From contig NZ_JANLCM010000001.1 of NCBI RefSeq assembly GCF_024979235.1, positions 1,364,001 through 1,428,000 of the forward strand: 64,000 nucleotides of DNA, read 5' to 3'. The stretch comes from Herbiconiux aconitum (GTDB lineage Bacteria > Actinomycetota > Actinomycetes > Actinomycetales > Microbacteriaceae). Below the pieces are notes generated by a model. That model had not been told where the DNA came from and searched no databases. It saw only the letters and a program-made list of their open reading frames with translations. Of the stretch, positions 34,971 to 42,505 are shown one piece after another; the first letter of the stretch is position 1, and every line of letters begins with the position of its first letter. Both the position numbers and the translations under genes were made by a program.

Positions 34971-35426
34971 ATGAGCATCGTATTCGCCACCACAGTCGAC
35001 ATCGCCGCCAGCCCCGAGCAAGTCTGGGACGTGCTTTCGGACTTCCCGGCCTATGGAGAGTGGAGCAACTTCTCCCGAATCGACGGCACGCCCGAGCTCG
35101 GCTCACAACTCAGAATGCGGATGCCGGGGTTCTGGTTCACGTCGACCGTCACCGCCGCGACCCCCGACGAGGAACTGCGGTGGTCGGCGAAGCTGCTCAC
35201 GGCAGGACTGTTCCTCGGGGAACACCGCTTCACCCTCGTGCGCAATGCCGACGGTTCAACCCAGGTGAACAACTCCGAGACGTTCTCCGGAGCCCTCACT
35301 CGCCCGTTCGAGAAATTCTTCGCCAAGAACCACGACGAAGGCGGATACGCCGTCTTCAACCGGGCATTGAAGAGCCGGGTGGAGGCGCGAGCATCCCTCC
35401 CTGAGACAGCCCGCGCTTTCCGCTGA
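34971..35426 (+). CDS. SRPBCC family (START/Bet v1-like) protein
   Basis: A 151-residue protein with the polyketide-cyclase/SRPBCC start TVDIAASPEQVWDVLSDFPA, then YGEWSNF, and a C-terminal long helix. The fold binds hydrophobic ligands; no reaction can be assigned. It lies in an operon between DUF998 and SnoaL-like genes. Confidence 0.85.
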   Translation: MSIVFATTVDIAASPEQVWDVLSDFPAYGEWSNFSRIDGTPELGSQLRMRMPGFWFTSTVTAATPDEELRWSAKLLTAGLFLGEHRFTLVRNADGSTQVNNSETFSGALTRPFEKFFAKNHDEGGYAVFNRALKSRVEARASLPETARAFR

Positions 35427-35438
35427 ACAGCCGATACA

Positions 35439-35456
35439 CCACCACTGGAGAGAATC
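35439..35456 (+). repeat. Duplicated ribosome-binding leader, copy 2
   Basis: Same sequence as 34953-34970, again ending at the ATG. It suggests gene shuffling or duplication of the translation start region within the operon. Confidence 0.7.
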
Positions 35457-35909
35457 ATGAACAACACTGACACCACCACCACCAACGACGCGGCCACCGC
35501 CCTCGTCGACAAATGGGTCGACCTGTGGAACGGCGACCTCGCGATCGCCGATGAGATCATCGCGATCGACAACCGGGTTCACGCCGCGATGTTCGACGGC
35601 GGCGACGGCAGCGCCGTGGGTGGCGTCTCCGGAATGAAGAACTTCGTGGCCCAGATGCACTCACTCATGTCCGACCTCGTCTTCTCCGTCGAGGTCGGCC
35701 CCATCGCCGACAACGATCACGTCGTCGTCCGTTGGGTTGCAACCGGACACTACGGGGGAGGCATCCCGAGTGCCGGCGCACCCGTCGGAACCGAGGTCAC
35801 CTTCCACGGCACCGACATCCTCCGCGTCGCCGGCAGCCAGGTCGCCGAGTACTGGCTCAACGCCGACACCCTCGACCTGATGACCCAGCTGCAGGTCGGC
35901 GCTGGTTGA
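35457..35909 (+). CDS. SnoaL-like/NTF2-fold ester cyclase family protein
   Basis: A 150-residue NTF2-fold protein: VDKWVDLWNGDLAIADEIIA, then GVSGMKNFVAQMHSLMSDLV and VVVRWVATGHYGG, typical of SnoaL-like polyketide cyclases and related orphans. It is the last gene of the TetR-controlled run. The substrate is unknown. Confidence 0.85.
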   Translation: MNNTDTTTTNDAATALVDKWVDLWNGDLAIADEIIAIDNRVHAAMFDGGDGSAVGGVSGMKNFVAQMHSLMSDLVFSVEVGPIADNDHVVVRWVATGHYGGGIPSAGAPVGTEVTFHGTDILRVAGSQVAEYWLNADTLDLMTQLQVGAG

Positions 35910-35952
35910 CGCAGCGGGCGGCTTGGCGTTGGGCGGCGATCCGCCGAGGGCC

Positions 35953-36261
35953 TCAGACCGGCTGAAGGGTGACTCGAGCGCCCAGTGCCGTGGTGATCCT
36001 CACGAGAGTCTCTTCCGTAGGATTGCCCAAGCCATTCTCGATCCGACTTATCTCGGATTGGTTGATCCCGCTGAGATCCTCGAGCTGTTTCTGATTGAGT
36101 TTCCGAAGAACGCGGAGCTCGGCGATCTGTCTGCCGATCGCAATCTGCTGTTCGGAAATGGCTGCGAAGTAGGCCGCGGCGGCATCGTTGACAGCACGGG
36201 CGTCGTCGCTCCACTGAGAGCGAGCTGCATCGCGGATCTCACGGAACGGTCGAGTAGGCAT
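35953..36261 (-). CDS. XRE-type antitoxin (HigA-like)
   Basis: A 102-residue protein with a helical N-terminus and a C-terminal Cro/C1 HTH (LRKLNQKQLEDLSGINQSEI then SRIENGLGNPTEETLVRITT). It follows a damaged HigB-like toxin gene by 31 bp on the same strand, the toxin-first order of HigBA systems. It likely binds the shared promoter. The start is ATG 36261, preferred over an upstream in-frame ATG that would add an unlike N-terminus. Confidence 0.8.
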   Translation of the reverse strand: MPTRPFREIRDAARSQWSDDARAVNDAAAAYFAAISEQQIAIGRQIAELRVLRKLNQKQLEDLSGINQSEISRIENGLGNPTEETLVRITTALGARVTLQPV

Positions 36262-36292
36262 ACGTCCATTATGGGTTATGACCCATGAGCAG

Positions 36293-36638
36293 TCAAAGCC
36301 CTCGCTTTGATCGCTTCTTCTCGCGCTTCCGCTCCTCGTGGAAAGCTCGCAGGAGCTTCTTTGCACGTTGAATCGCCTTGTTCTGAGCCCTCTCGTTCTT
36401 GACCTTGTCGAGGCCGCTCAGAAGCAGGACAACCTTGTCGCCGTAGAAATGACAGAAAAGCCTCAGAACCACAGTCTTGTCGTTTGCTTCGCTCTCAGGC
36501 GTTCTCAGGCCGCCGTACTGACGAATTGCCCGAAGGCTCTGTCGGACACGAAACTCGTAGAGCCGCTTGCTCGTACTCGCCCAGACCGTTGTACCAATGA
36601 GAGAAACTTGGCTCCCAAGTTTCCGAAGTCCACACCAT
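36293..36638 (-). pseudogene. HigB-like (Gp49/RelE-fold) toxin gene with internal deletion and frameshift
   Basis: Two parts are visible in different frames. The N-terminal part from ATG 36638 reads TWEPSFSHWYNGLGEYEQ, like the start of HigB toxins. The C-terminal part, ending at 36293, reads RLYEFRVRQSLRAIRQYG, then VVLRLFCHFYGDKVVLLLSG and a basic tail. The join is near 36560-36575. About 30 residues normally lying between these parts are absent, so the gene looks disabled by a deletion that also shifted the frame. The neighbouring antitoxin is intact. Confidence 0.6.
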
Positions 36639-37539
36639 TTGAGAGAGCCTATTGGGCATCGGCGGGCGGTTCCGCCGCACCGAGACGCCAAGCGGAAACT
36701 AACGGCCTTAGCGCTGGCCGAAGACACGTTTCCACAGCACCACAGCGCCGATGGCGAGCGCAGCAATGGCGATGACTACGCCGATGAGCACCAGGTTCCA
36801 GCCGAGCACGCCCTCCACGAGTCAAGGCCGGTATTCGGCTGGCCTTTTTCGCGTGCTTGCTTCGGGGGGTCTGCCAGGGGGCATCATCCCGCCCGAGAGC
36901 AGACCGGAGATCGCGGCGGCGAAGCTACCCGCGATGGCGAGAAGCCCTGCGATCACCGGGTTTCTGCCGTCCCCGCGTGTCTGACTCATGTACCCAGGCT
37001 AACTTCGACAGCCGATGATTACCACTAGGCGGGTGAGCCGACGAGCTATGGCCCGAGGGAGCTTCCCTCGATACTCGCGCGATGATTCGATTTCGGGCTT
37101 CGCGGATCCGGTCGTATTCAGCCAGCTGATGATCGAATTCCTCCTGTATCGAGCCGGACCAGCTCGTCGCCGGCCAGCCCTGGCCTCCGGTCCGCTTCTC
37201 CGGCCTCCTGCCGGACGAGACCGTGTTCGCGAGGAGCGTCCAGACCGGGGGCCCAGGAGCTACAGCTTCCAAGGGTTCGGCGCAGCCGACATCGAGGGAA
37301 ACGCGACGATCATCGTCCGTAGGAGGGTGCTGAGGACCGATCGTTCTGTTCATAGATCGATCCTTCACCGGCCGTGACCTTCTCACGCTTCTGACGCGCG
37401 CCAGGCCCATCGTGACCAGTCGAGTGCCCCCTGAAAATACACCGGAACGAATCAGCTCTGGTTGCCGAGGAAGATGAAGTGGAGCCCGCGCTCGACGTCG
37501 TTCTCTGCGCTACGCATCATTTGTGGCACAGACCATCGG
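36639..37539. other. Gene-poor, probably degenerate region
   Basis: About 900 bp with no convincing gene. On the - strand, one frame from ATG 36989 gives a 55-residue hydrophobic peptide (NPVIAGLLAIAGSFAAAISG) ending in TGA at 36822. The same frame resumes two codons later at GTG 36818 and gives a 36-residue membrane-helix peptide (LVLIGVVIAIAALAIGAVVL) ending at 36708. This could be one small membrane protein interrupted by a stop, or two tiny genes. A stem-loop followed by T residues (AAGGCC with GGCCTTTTT, 36824-36848) points to a + strand terminator without an evident gene before it. A - strand frame 36925-37353 is open but has no recognisable domain. Confidence 0.4.
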
Positions 37540-38193
37540 TCAAACCGGCGTCTGCTCAGGATCGATCGTAAACTTCTGACCGCAGGGCACCTGATCCTGC
37601 CCCTGCTCCTGGGCGCCCGTCGGGACGGTCCGCTGAGTGCCCTCGATGTAGTACGTGTCCGTGAAGGTCTGGTCGCCTCCGCCGCCGTTGTCGTAGATGT
37701 CAACCCGCATGCGCCCCTCTTCGACCGCAAAGGTGGTGCCCACGGTGGCAGCGACCTTCTCCCCTGGGCCGGCCTCGAGTGTGCGGTTGACGCCTGTCGT
37801 CGTCGCCGTCGATGCGGAATATGACGAGTTCCCCTCGATGCTGATGCCGCCGCCCGAGACACCGAACTTTCCACCAGCACTCCAGGTCTCGGTGAAGGTG
37901 CGGGAGGCGACGATCTGCGACACCACGTCGTTCGAACCTCCAGCGCAGTTGGTGACCGGGTCGCCATAGCGGTGCCATTCCTGGAAGTAGCTGGAGGCAT
38001 AGGCGGCCTCGAAGGTGCAGCTCACCGAGATATTGGCCTCGCCGATGCCGTCGGTGCAGGCCGAAGCGAGCTCTTCCGGCGAGGTGCCGTAGGCCTGCGC
38101 CGTGGCCGCCGGACCGGCGAGGCCCGCCAGTACGAGGGCAGCGGTAGCGGCCGCACCTCCCAATCCGAGGCGGGTGCGAATGGTGTTTTTCAT
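37540..38193 (-). CDS. Secreted beta-rich protein, function unknown
   Basis: A 217-residue protein with a Sec signal peptide (basic start, core AATAALVLAGLAGPA, cleavage near AQAYG). The mature part has four cysteines and a Ser/Thr/Gly-rich middle with alternating polar and small residues (SAGGKFGVSGGGISIEGNSS), then a beta-like segment (GEKVAATVGTTFAVEEGRMR). This pattern recalls beta-pore-forming (aerolysin/MTX2-like) proteins but is not diagnostic. ATG 38193 is chosen since AGGA sits seven bases before it. The gene follows a LuxR-type regulator gene by 112 bp on the same strand. Confidence 0.7.
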   Translation of the reverse strand: MKNTIRTRLGLGGAAATAALVLAGLAGPAATAQAYGTSPEELASACTDGIGEANISVSCTFEAAYASSYFQEWHRYGDPVTNCAGGSNDVVSQIVASRTFTETWSAGGKFGVSGGGISIEGNSSYSASTATTTGVNRTLEAGPGEKVAATVGTTFAVEEGRMRVDIYDNGGGGDQTFTDTYYIEGTQRTVPTGAQEQGQDQVPCGQKFTIDPEQTPV

Positions 38194-38305
38194 AGTCATT
38201 CCTGTCTCTCGTAGCCGATCTCGTTCGTGACGCGTGCGACACGTTCCGAGTCTGCAACGATCGGCAGTCTCCACAGAGCCTCGCAACAGAGGTTTGGCCT
38301 TTGGT

Positions 38306-39010
38306 CTAGTCCTCGTTGCGATCCGGACGACGGAGCGGTATTAATACGCCTCGCAGAAACGCTGCTGCGACGAGTGCGGATCGGTTGCCGACGCTCCACG
38401 AGCGCATCAGTCGGGAGAGGTGCCACTTGACCGCCTGTCGGCTGTAGCCCGTCGACGCGGCGATCTGATCGGTTGACTCCCCGGCTGCCGCAAGCGCGAC
38501 CATCTGGATCGCCGGATCATCGGGCACATGATCGCCCTCCGCGACCGCGACCGATTCGACGGGAGGGGCTTCTGCCTGGAGCAGCCCGCCGCCCGGCAAC
38601 CAATCTTCAACCCACCACGCAGTGATGTCGTGCCCGATCAGCGCGGCGCGGCCGAGAAGGAGGGCGACCTCGGATGCTGTGAGCGCTGGCATCCGGGTGC
38701 GCAGGAGTGCTAGCAGCGCGCGCAGGGCCGGCTTGGCTCCGCGGAGCACCACCCCGAGGGGCAGGGACAGTCCGCGCGATCGCAGCGCGCTGCTCCGGAT
38801 GGCCTCGCGCGTCTGGGCCGATAGGGGTGTGCCCAGGCTGACGGAGCTGATCACGTCGTCGAGCGTCAATGGAACGATCTCTGCGTATTGGTCGAGCAGC
38901 CACTGGGCCTCCTCCGACAGGTCCCCGCCCTTGTGCTTCTCGAAAAACACGGGCTGCAGCAGCAGCCGCCGGAGCTCCTCCCGATGGGGAGTCAGATCGA
39001 TGGCATTCAT
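38306..39010 (-). CDS. LuxR-type HTH regulator
   Basis: A 234-residue protein with a novel helical N-terminal domain of about 165 residues and a C-terminal LuxR/GerE-like HTH (IQMVALAAAGESTDQIAAST, then GYSRQAVKWHLSRLMR). It is shorter than LAL regulators and has no receiver or ATPase domain, so the sensory input is unknown. It probably controls the secreted protein gene downstream. Confidence 0.75.
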   Translation of the reverse strand: MNAIDLTPHREELRRLLLQPVFFEKHKGGDLSEEAQWLLDQYAEIVPLTLDDVISSVSLGTPLSAQTREAIRSSALRSRGLSLPLGVVLRGAKPALRALLALLRTRMPALTASEVALLLGRAALIGHDITAWWVEDWLPGGGLLQAEAPPVESVAVAEGDHVPDDPAIQMVALAAAGESTDQIAASTGYSRQAVKWHLSRLMRSWSVGNRSALVAAAFLRGVLIPLRRPDRNED

Positions 39011-39204
39011 CTCATTTCACCTGTGTCCAATGCATGTGGTGGGCCAGGCCAGACAGACGCGGGTTCGGCCGAATCGCACTGATGGACGAGCATCTGCGCG
39101 CCGGATGAATCGGAGATGAACGTGGCGGGAATGAAGACGGTGGCGAGGTAGGCAAATCCCGGCGGAGCGTGTCTTCGAGCGCTTTTCAGAGCCTGGCATT
39201 GAAA

Positions 39205-39248
39205 CGGACTCTGAAGTCCGCTACTATCGATAGCGGACTTGGTAGTCC
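39205..39248. promoter_or_regulatory. Array of four alternating half-sites (two operators)
   Basis: CGGACT-N4-AGTCCG (39205-39220) and GGACT-N4-AGTCC (39235-39248) are two operators with centres 29 bp apart. Their facing arms also form a perfect 10-bp inverted repeat, AAGTCCGCTA with TAGCGGACTT (39214-39240). The array ends 33 bp before the start of the SnoaL/CMD/TetR operon and is probably the site of the operon's own TetR protein. Confidence 0.65.
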
Positions 39249-39281
39249 ACTTATCCGCCCTCTTTCTGAAAGCATCCCGAT

Positions 39282-39716
39282 ATGAGTAACGCACGTATCA
39301 GTGCGGCGCTTGATGACCTCGTTTTCAACCCTGAGCAAGGCGTCGCCCTGCAACAGGTCATCGACCGCTACTACGCACCCGACTACACCCACCGCAGCGA
39401 CGGCAAGACCCTCGATCGTGAGGAGTTCACCGAGATGGTGGCGCGCACTCGCGATCAGGTCGCATCCGGCAGTGTGCGGGTGATCGACGAGCTGCGAGTG
39501 GGTGATTCCTACGCCGAGCGACACGTGCTCGACCTCACATTGAACAACGGGTCGACTCAGCACCGCGAGATCGCGATCTTCGGCACGTTTGCCGAAGACG
39601 GCCGGTTCCGGCACCTGAGCGAGACGGGCTTCTCCCTCGAGGCTGAGAGGCCCGCTTCTGCAGCCGGTGCCGACTCGGTCGATGTGGATGCCGGCGAGAT
39701 CGGACCGTCGCGATGA
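39282..39716 (+). CDS. SnoaL-like (NTF2-fold) protein
   Basis: A 144-residue NTF2-fold protein: VIDRYYAPDYTHRSDGKTLD, REEFTEMVARTRDQ, then REIAIFGTFAEDGRFRHLSE. It is of usual length for SnoaL-like orphans. First gene of a three-gene operon; its stop overlaps the CMD gene start (ATGA). Confidence 0.85.
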   Translation: MSNARISAALDDLVFNPEQGVALQQVIDRYYAPDYTHRSDGKTLDREEFTEMVARTRDQVASGSVRVIDELRVGDSYAERHVLDLTLNNGSTQHREIAIFGTFAEDGRFRHLSETGFSLEAERPASAAGADSVDVDAGEIGPSR

Positions 39717-40258
39717 CCCGCCTGGCCGCCCAAGACCCCGCGACGTTCCCCGTCGAGGTGCGCGAATTCGTCGCCACGCTTCCGCCCGACCCGATGGTCG
39801 AGATGATGTCGCTCTCGACCGGTACGGTGAAACCGTTCGTGCAACTGGCGAAGGCACTCTTTACATCGCTCCAGTTGCCGGCGCGCTCCCGCGAGGTGGT
39901 GATCCTTGCCGTGGCGCACCTGACGGACAGTGTCTTCGTGGCCGGTCAACACGAGACCATGGCAAGGGCTGCGGGCGTAGAGGATCGCGTCGCCGGGCTC
40001 ATCAGCCTCGGCGAATTCGACAGCGCAGAGCTATCCGCAAGTGATCGCGCGCTTCTGGCGCTCACCTCCGAGATAGTGCGCCAGCCCCGCGTATCCGACG
40101 ATGTGTTCGATCAGGCTCGGCGCCACCTCACCGATCGAGAGATCGCTGAGGTGCTTCAAGTGGTGGGCTACTACTGGTCGTTCGGCCGGATCACCACCAC
40201 TCTCGACGTCGAGCTGACTACGGTTTATGGCGACGAACCCGTGCTGGACGCCCCGTGA
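39713..40258 (+). CDS. Carboxymuconolactone decarboxylase (AhpD-like) family protein
   Basis: A 181-residue helical CMD-family protein: RSREVVILAVAHLTDSVFVA then GQHETMARAAGVEDRVAGL. The AhpD-type CxxC redox pair is absent; the first Cys position is Ser/Thr and only the following His (GQHE) is kept. A peroxidase role is therefore unlikely, and it is closer to decarboxylase- or hydrolase-like members. It overlaps its neighbours at both ends (ATGA and GTGA). Confidence 0.85.
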   Translation: MTRLAAQDPATFPVEVREFVATLPPDPMVEMMSLSTGTVKPFVQLAKALFTSLQLPARSREVVILAVAHLTDSVFVAGQHETMARAAGVEDRVAGLISLGEFDSAELSASDRALLALTSEIVRQPRVSDDVFDQARRHLTDREIAEVLQVVGYYWSFGRITTTLDVELTTVYGDEPVLDAP

Positions 40259-40824
40259 CGATCCGGTCGACCCCCGCATCAGAACCTTCCTCACCGAGGC
40301 GTGCGGACGCGCGTCGCAACAACGAACGCGTCGTCGCCGCCGCGATCGAGATCTTTCGACAATTCGGAACGCAAGCCTCCGTGCCACAGATCGCTGCCAA
40401 AGCGCAGGTCGGCAAGGCCACGGTCTATCGCAGCTTTGCGACCAAAGAACTTCTGTTGGAGTCGATAACGCAAACGAGGCTCGAAGAGGCAGAACGGCGA
40501 ATGGTCATCGCGCTTGAGTCGAGCGGTCCGGAGCGTGCGTTCCACAACGCCATGCTGGAATTGTTCGACGTGCTAGCGGGTGACCGGCTGCTCGCCGAAC
40601 GCCTGGCCGACGACCAATCGTCTGCCACATCGGCGCTGCTCCAGACCCTGGCCGAAGCCCAACAGCGCTCGCGAATTGCCGGGGCGTTACTAGGAGCTGC
40701 CACCCTGCAGGATCTGCGCGTGCTGGTCTGTGGGGTTGCCATGCAGCTGACGCGGTTGGGCGAGCGCGACCCCAAGATCTGGCGACGCTACGGCGAGCTG
40801 GTGATTCGAGCCTTCTCCAGCTGA
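40255..40824 (+). CDS. TetR family transcriptional regulator
   Basis: A 189-residue TetR protein with an HTH at about residues 24-68 (IFRQFGTQASVPQIAAKAQV then GKATVYRSFATKELLLES) and a TetR_C-like domain. It starts at GTG 40255 overlapping the CMD stop, and is the last gene of the operon. The alternating half-sites upstream of the operon are its likely target, giving negative autoregulation. Confidence 0.9.
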   Translation: MTIRSTPASEPSSPRRADARRNNERVVAAAIEIFRQFGTQASVPQIAAKAQVGKATVYRSFATKELLLESITQTRLEEAERRMVIALESSGPERAFHNAMLELFDVLAGDRLLAERLADDQSSATSALLQTLAEAQQRSRIAGALLGAATLQDLRVLVCGVAMQLTRLGERDPKIWRRYGELVIRAFSS

Positions 40825-40945
40825 CCCAAGGGTCCCTCAGTGTGCACGACTGGGGAGCAGGCTGAAACCATCGTTGCGTCTCTGCGAGACGGACTTTGGC
40901 TTGAGAACGACGAGGCTGCATTCGTGAAGCTTGCAGCGACCGGTT

Positions 40946-41365
40946 TCACCGAGAGACCCGGGACCGTGGTCGAGCTGTCACCTGGCCTGATTCAACGCAA
41001 GTTCGAAGCCCAAGTAGAGGTCGAGTTCGCGTCGCAGTCCGGCCTGGATGGACAGCCCACGAGCACTTCCGAAACTGTTGGCGCGTCGCAGAGGGTTTGG
41101 GGTCCGGGCGGCCTGTAATCGCGTGCCAGAGCTGGCCGATGGATCGAAGGGTGAAGAAGACGAGGGCCAGCAGGCCGACTACGACGGGGATCGCGATGGG
41201 CCACGCTGTTGTGAATCCCAGGATGAGCGCGAGAGCCTCGAATCCGATGAGAGAGGCGGCCCCAACGTACAGAGACGCTGCGAGACCGTTGAACTTCCAC
41301 CACACGGCTGTGATGACCGTTCGCACGCCAGGGGTGTGATGGCGTGGTTCGAGCTCCGACGTCAT
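40946..41365 (-). CDS. Small two-helix membrane protein, function unknown
   Basis: A 139-residue protein with two hydrophobic segments (ASLYVGAASLIGFEALALIL and WPIAIPVVVGLLALVFFTLR). The first 90 residues look natural; the Arg-rich end after about residue 95 has unusual composition and may follow a lost stop or a frameshift. ATG 41365 overlaps the stop of the upstream gene (ATGA), so they are translationally coupled. Not a family I recognise. Confidence 0.55.
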   Translation of the reverse strand: MTSELEPRHHTPGVRTVITAVWWKFNGLAASLYVGAASLIGFEALALILGFTTAWPIAIPVVVGLLALVFFTLRSIGQLWHAITGRPDPKPSATRQQFRKCSWAVHPGRTATRTRPLLGLRTCVESGQVTARPRSRVSR

Positions 41366-42090
41366 GGTGACGGGGCCGATGCGGTCGGCGACACACGCTG
41401 GGCGAACTCGATGTTGACGTGCTGCAGCTCGTCGCGAGGGATCACCGCGGTGAGAACCGTGTCGGGGGCGAGCTCCACCCCGATTGCGTACACGAACGGG
41501 TCGGTGTCGATCTCCATCGCCGGCACCTCGATGCCCTCGACGACCGCGGTTGCCCGTGGGTTGACGGCGCGCTCGGTGAGTCGAGCGGCGAAACGACCAG
41601 TGCTGATGTCGCCTAGTCCCAGCTCTTTGCGGAAACGGTTCATCAGGATGTGATTGGCGTGCTCGACGAGAAGGTACGACGGTGTTGACAGCTCGGTGGG
41701 GTCGCGATGCCAGGCCGTTCGCACCGCTTCCCACAGCATCGGGTAGCGCATCCACTTGACCTGCTCGATGAGCCACGCGGGGCGAAGGTGCGGCGTCGGC
41801 ACGTCGAGCGCCCGACGTGTCGATTCGTCGAGATCGGCGAGATTCACGGGGTCGGAGCGGTCGAGTGGATTGCGCCAGAGGGTGTAATTGATGCTCACCG
41901 CCATCTGCGACATCCCGCTCTCGCCCTGCGAAGACATCGTGCTCTCCATATGCACGTCGTCGAGTGACGGTTGCGGGATGAATCCCATCACCGGCACCGG
42001 CATGAGCTTGACCCTCTCCGATTGCGCGAGCCGCGGATCAGGGGCATCTTCCGGGAGGAAACCGGCGAAGCGCATCGGTGCGGACTCCAT
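41362..42090 (-). CDS. Conserved-looking hypothetical protein
   Basis: A 242-residue soluble protein without recognised domains. It has an acidic N-terminus, a middle segment with INYTLWRNPLDRSDPVN and a Trp-rich WLIEQVKWMRYPMLWEAVRT, then LVEHANHILMNRFRKELG and a C-terminal beta-like part. Codon usage is typical of the host. ATG 42090 is preferred over an upstream in-frame GTG since GGAGT lies at proper distance. Coupled to the small membrane protein gene downstream; together they may act at the membrane. Confidence 0.65.
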   Translation of the reverse strand: MESAPMRFAGFLPEDAPDPRLAQSERVKLMPVPVMGFIPQPSLDDVHMESTMSSQGESGMSQMAVSINYTLWRNPLDRSDPVNLADLDESTRRALDVPTPHLRPAWLIEQVKWMRYPMLWEAVRTAWHRDPTELSTPSYLLVEHANHILMNRFRKELGLGDISTGRFAARLTERAVNPRATAVVEGIEVPAMEIDTDPFVYAIGVELAPDTVLTAVIPRDELQHVNIEFAQRVSPTASAPSP

Positions 42091-42505
42091 TTTCGTCACT
42101 CCTTCAGCTGCGGACTACAGACCCGTCTTTCGACGCTAAGCGACAACCGATGATTAGTCGACCCCTGCTCCGACGGATGATCTCCCCACGCCCTCTCGAG
42201 AAGACCAAGTTCACTGTCGACGCGCGGCGGCTATCCCCACCGCGACCGTCACCACCACAAGGGCGATCAGCGTCGCGAGAGAGGCGTAGACCTCGCCTGT
42301 CTCGTCCATGCTGATGATTGTCGCCGCCCCGTATGAAATCGACGTTAACGATTCGCCGCTCAGGAGCGTGGAGATGAGTTTGAAATAAATCTTCACTGCG
42401 ATGACCGTTAATGGTACTTTTCATCATCCCCGGAGGCCACGACGAAGTGCCTCTTCCCGCGGCGGCTCCGGGGTCCTGTTGATCGATACATTTGGAGCCG
42501 CGTAC
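42091..42505. other. Intergenic region of about 415 bp between divergent genes
   Basis: Holds the promoters of the - strand hypothetical gene and of the + strand surface serine hydrolase. It is AT-richer around 42330-42420 (TGAAATAAATC, GTTAATGGTAC), which is likely the hydrolase promoter. The only open frame is the short - strand one at 42211-42396. Confidence 0.4.
42211..42396 (-). CDS. Possible small membrane peptide
   Basis: A 61-codon frame with a GTG start that encodes one strong membrane helix near its end (ATLIALVVVTVAVGIAAARR). An internal ATG would give a 33-residue version. No ribosome-binding sequence precedes either start, so this is weakly supported. Confidence 0.3.
   Translation of the reverse strand: MKIYFKLISTLLSGESLTSISYGAATIISMDETGEVYASLATLIALVVVTVAVGIAAARRQ

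Noticed and set aside
36925..37353. Open frame on the - strand starting MNRTIGPQ
   Set aside because: No domain, no ribosome-binding sequence, and it overlaps another possible small frame; composition does not stand out from chance.
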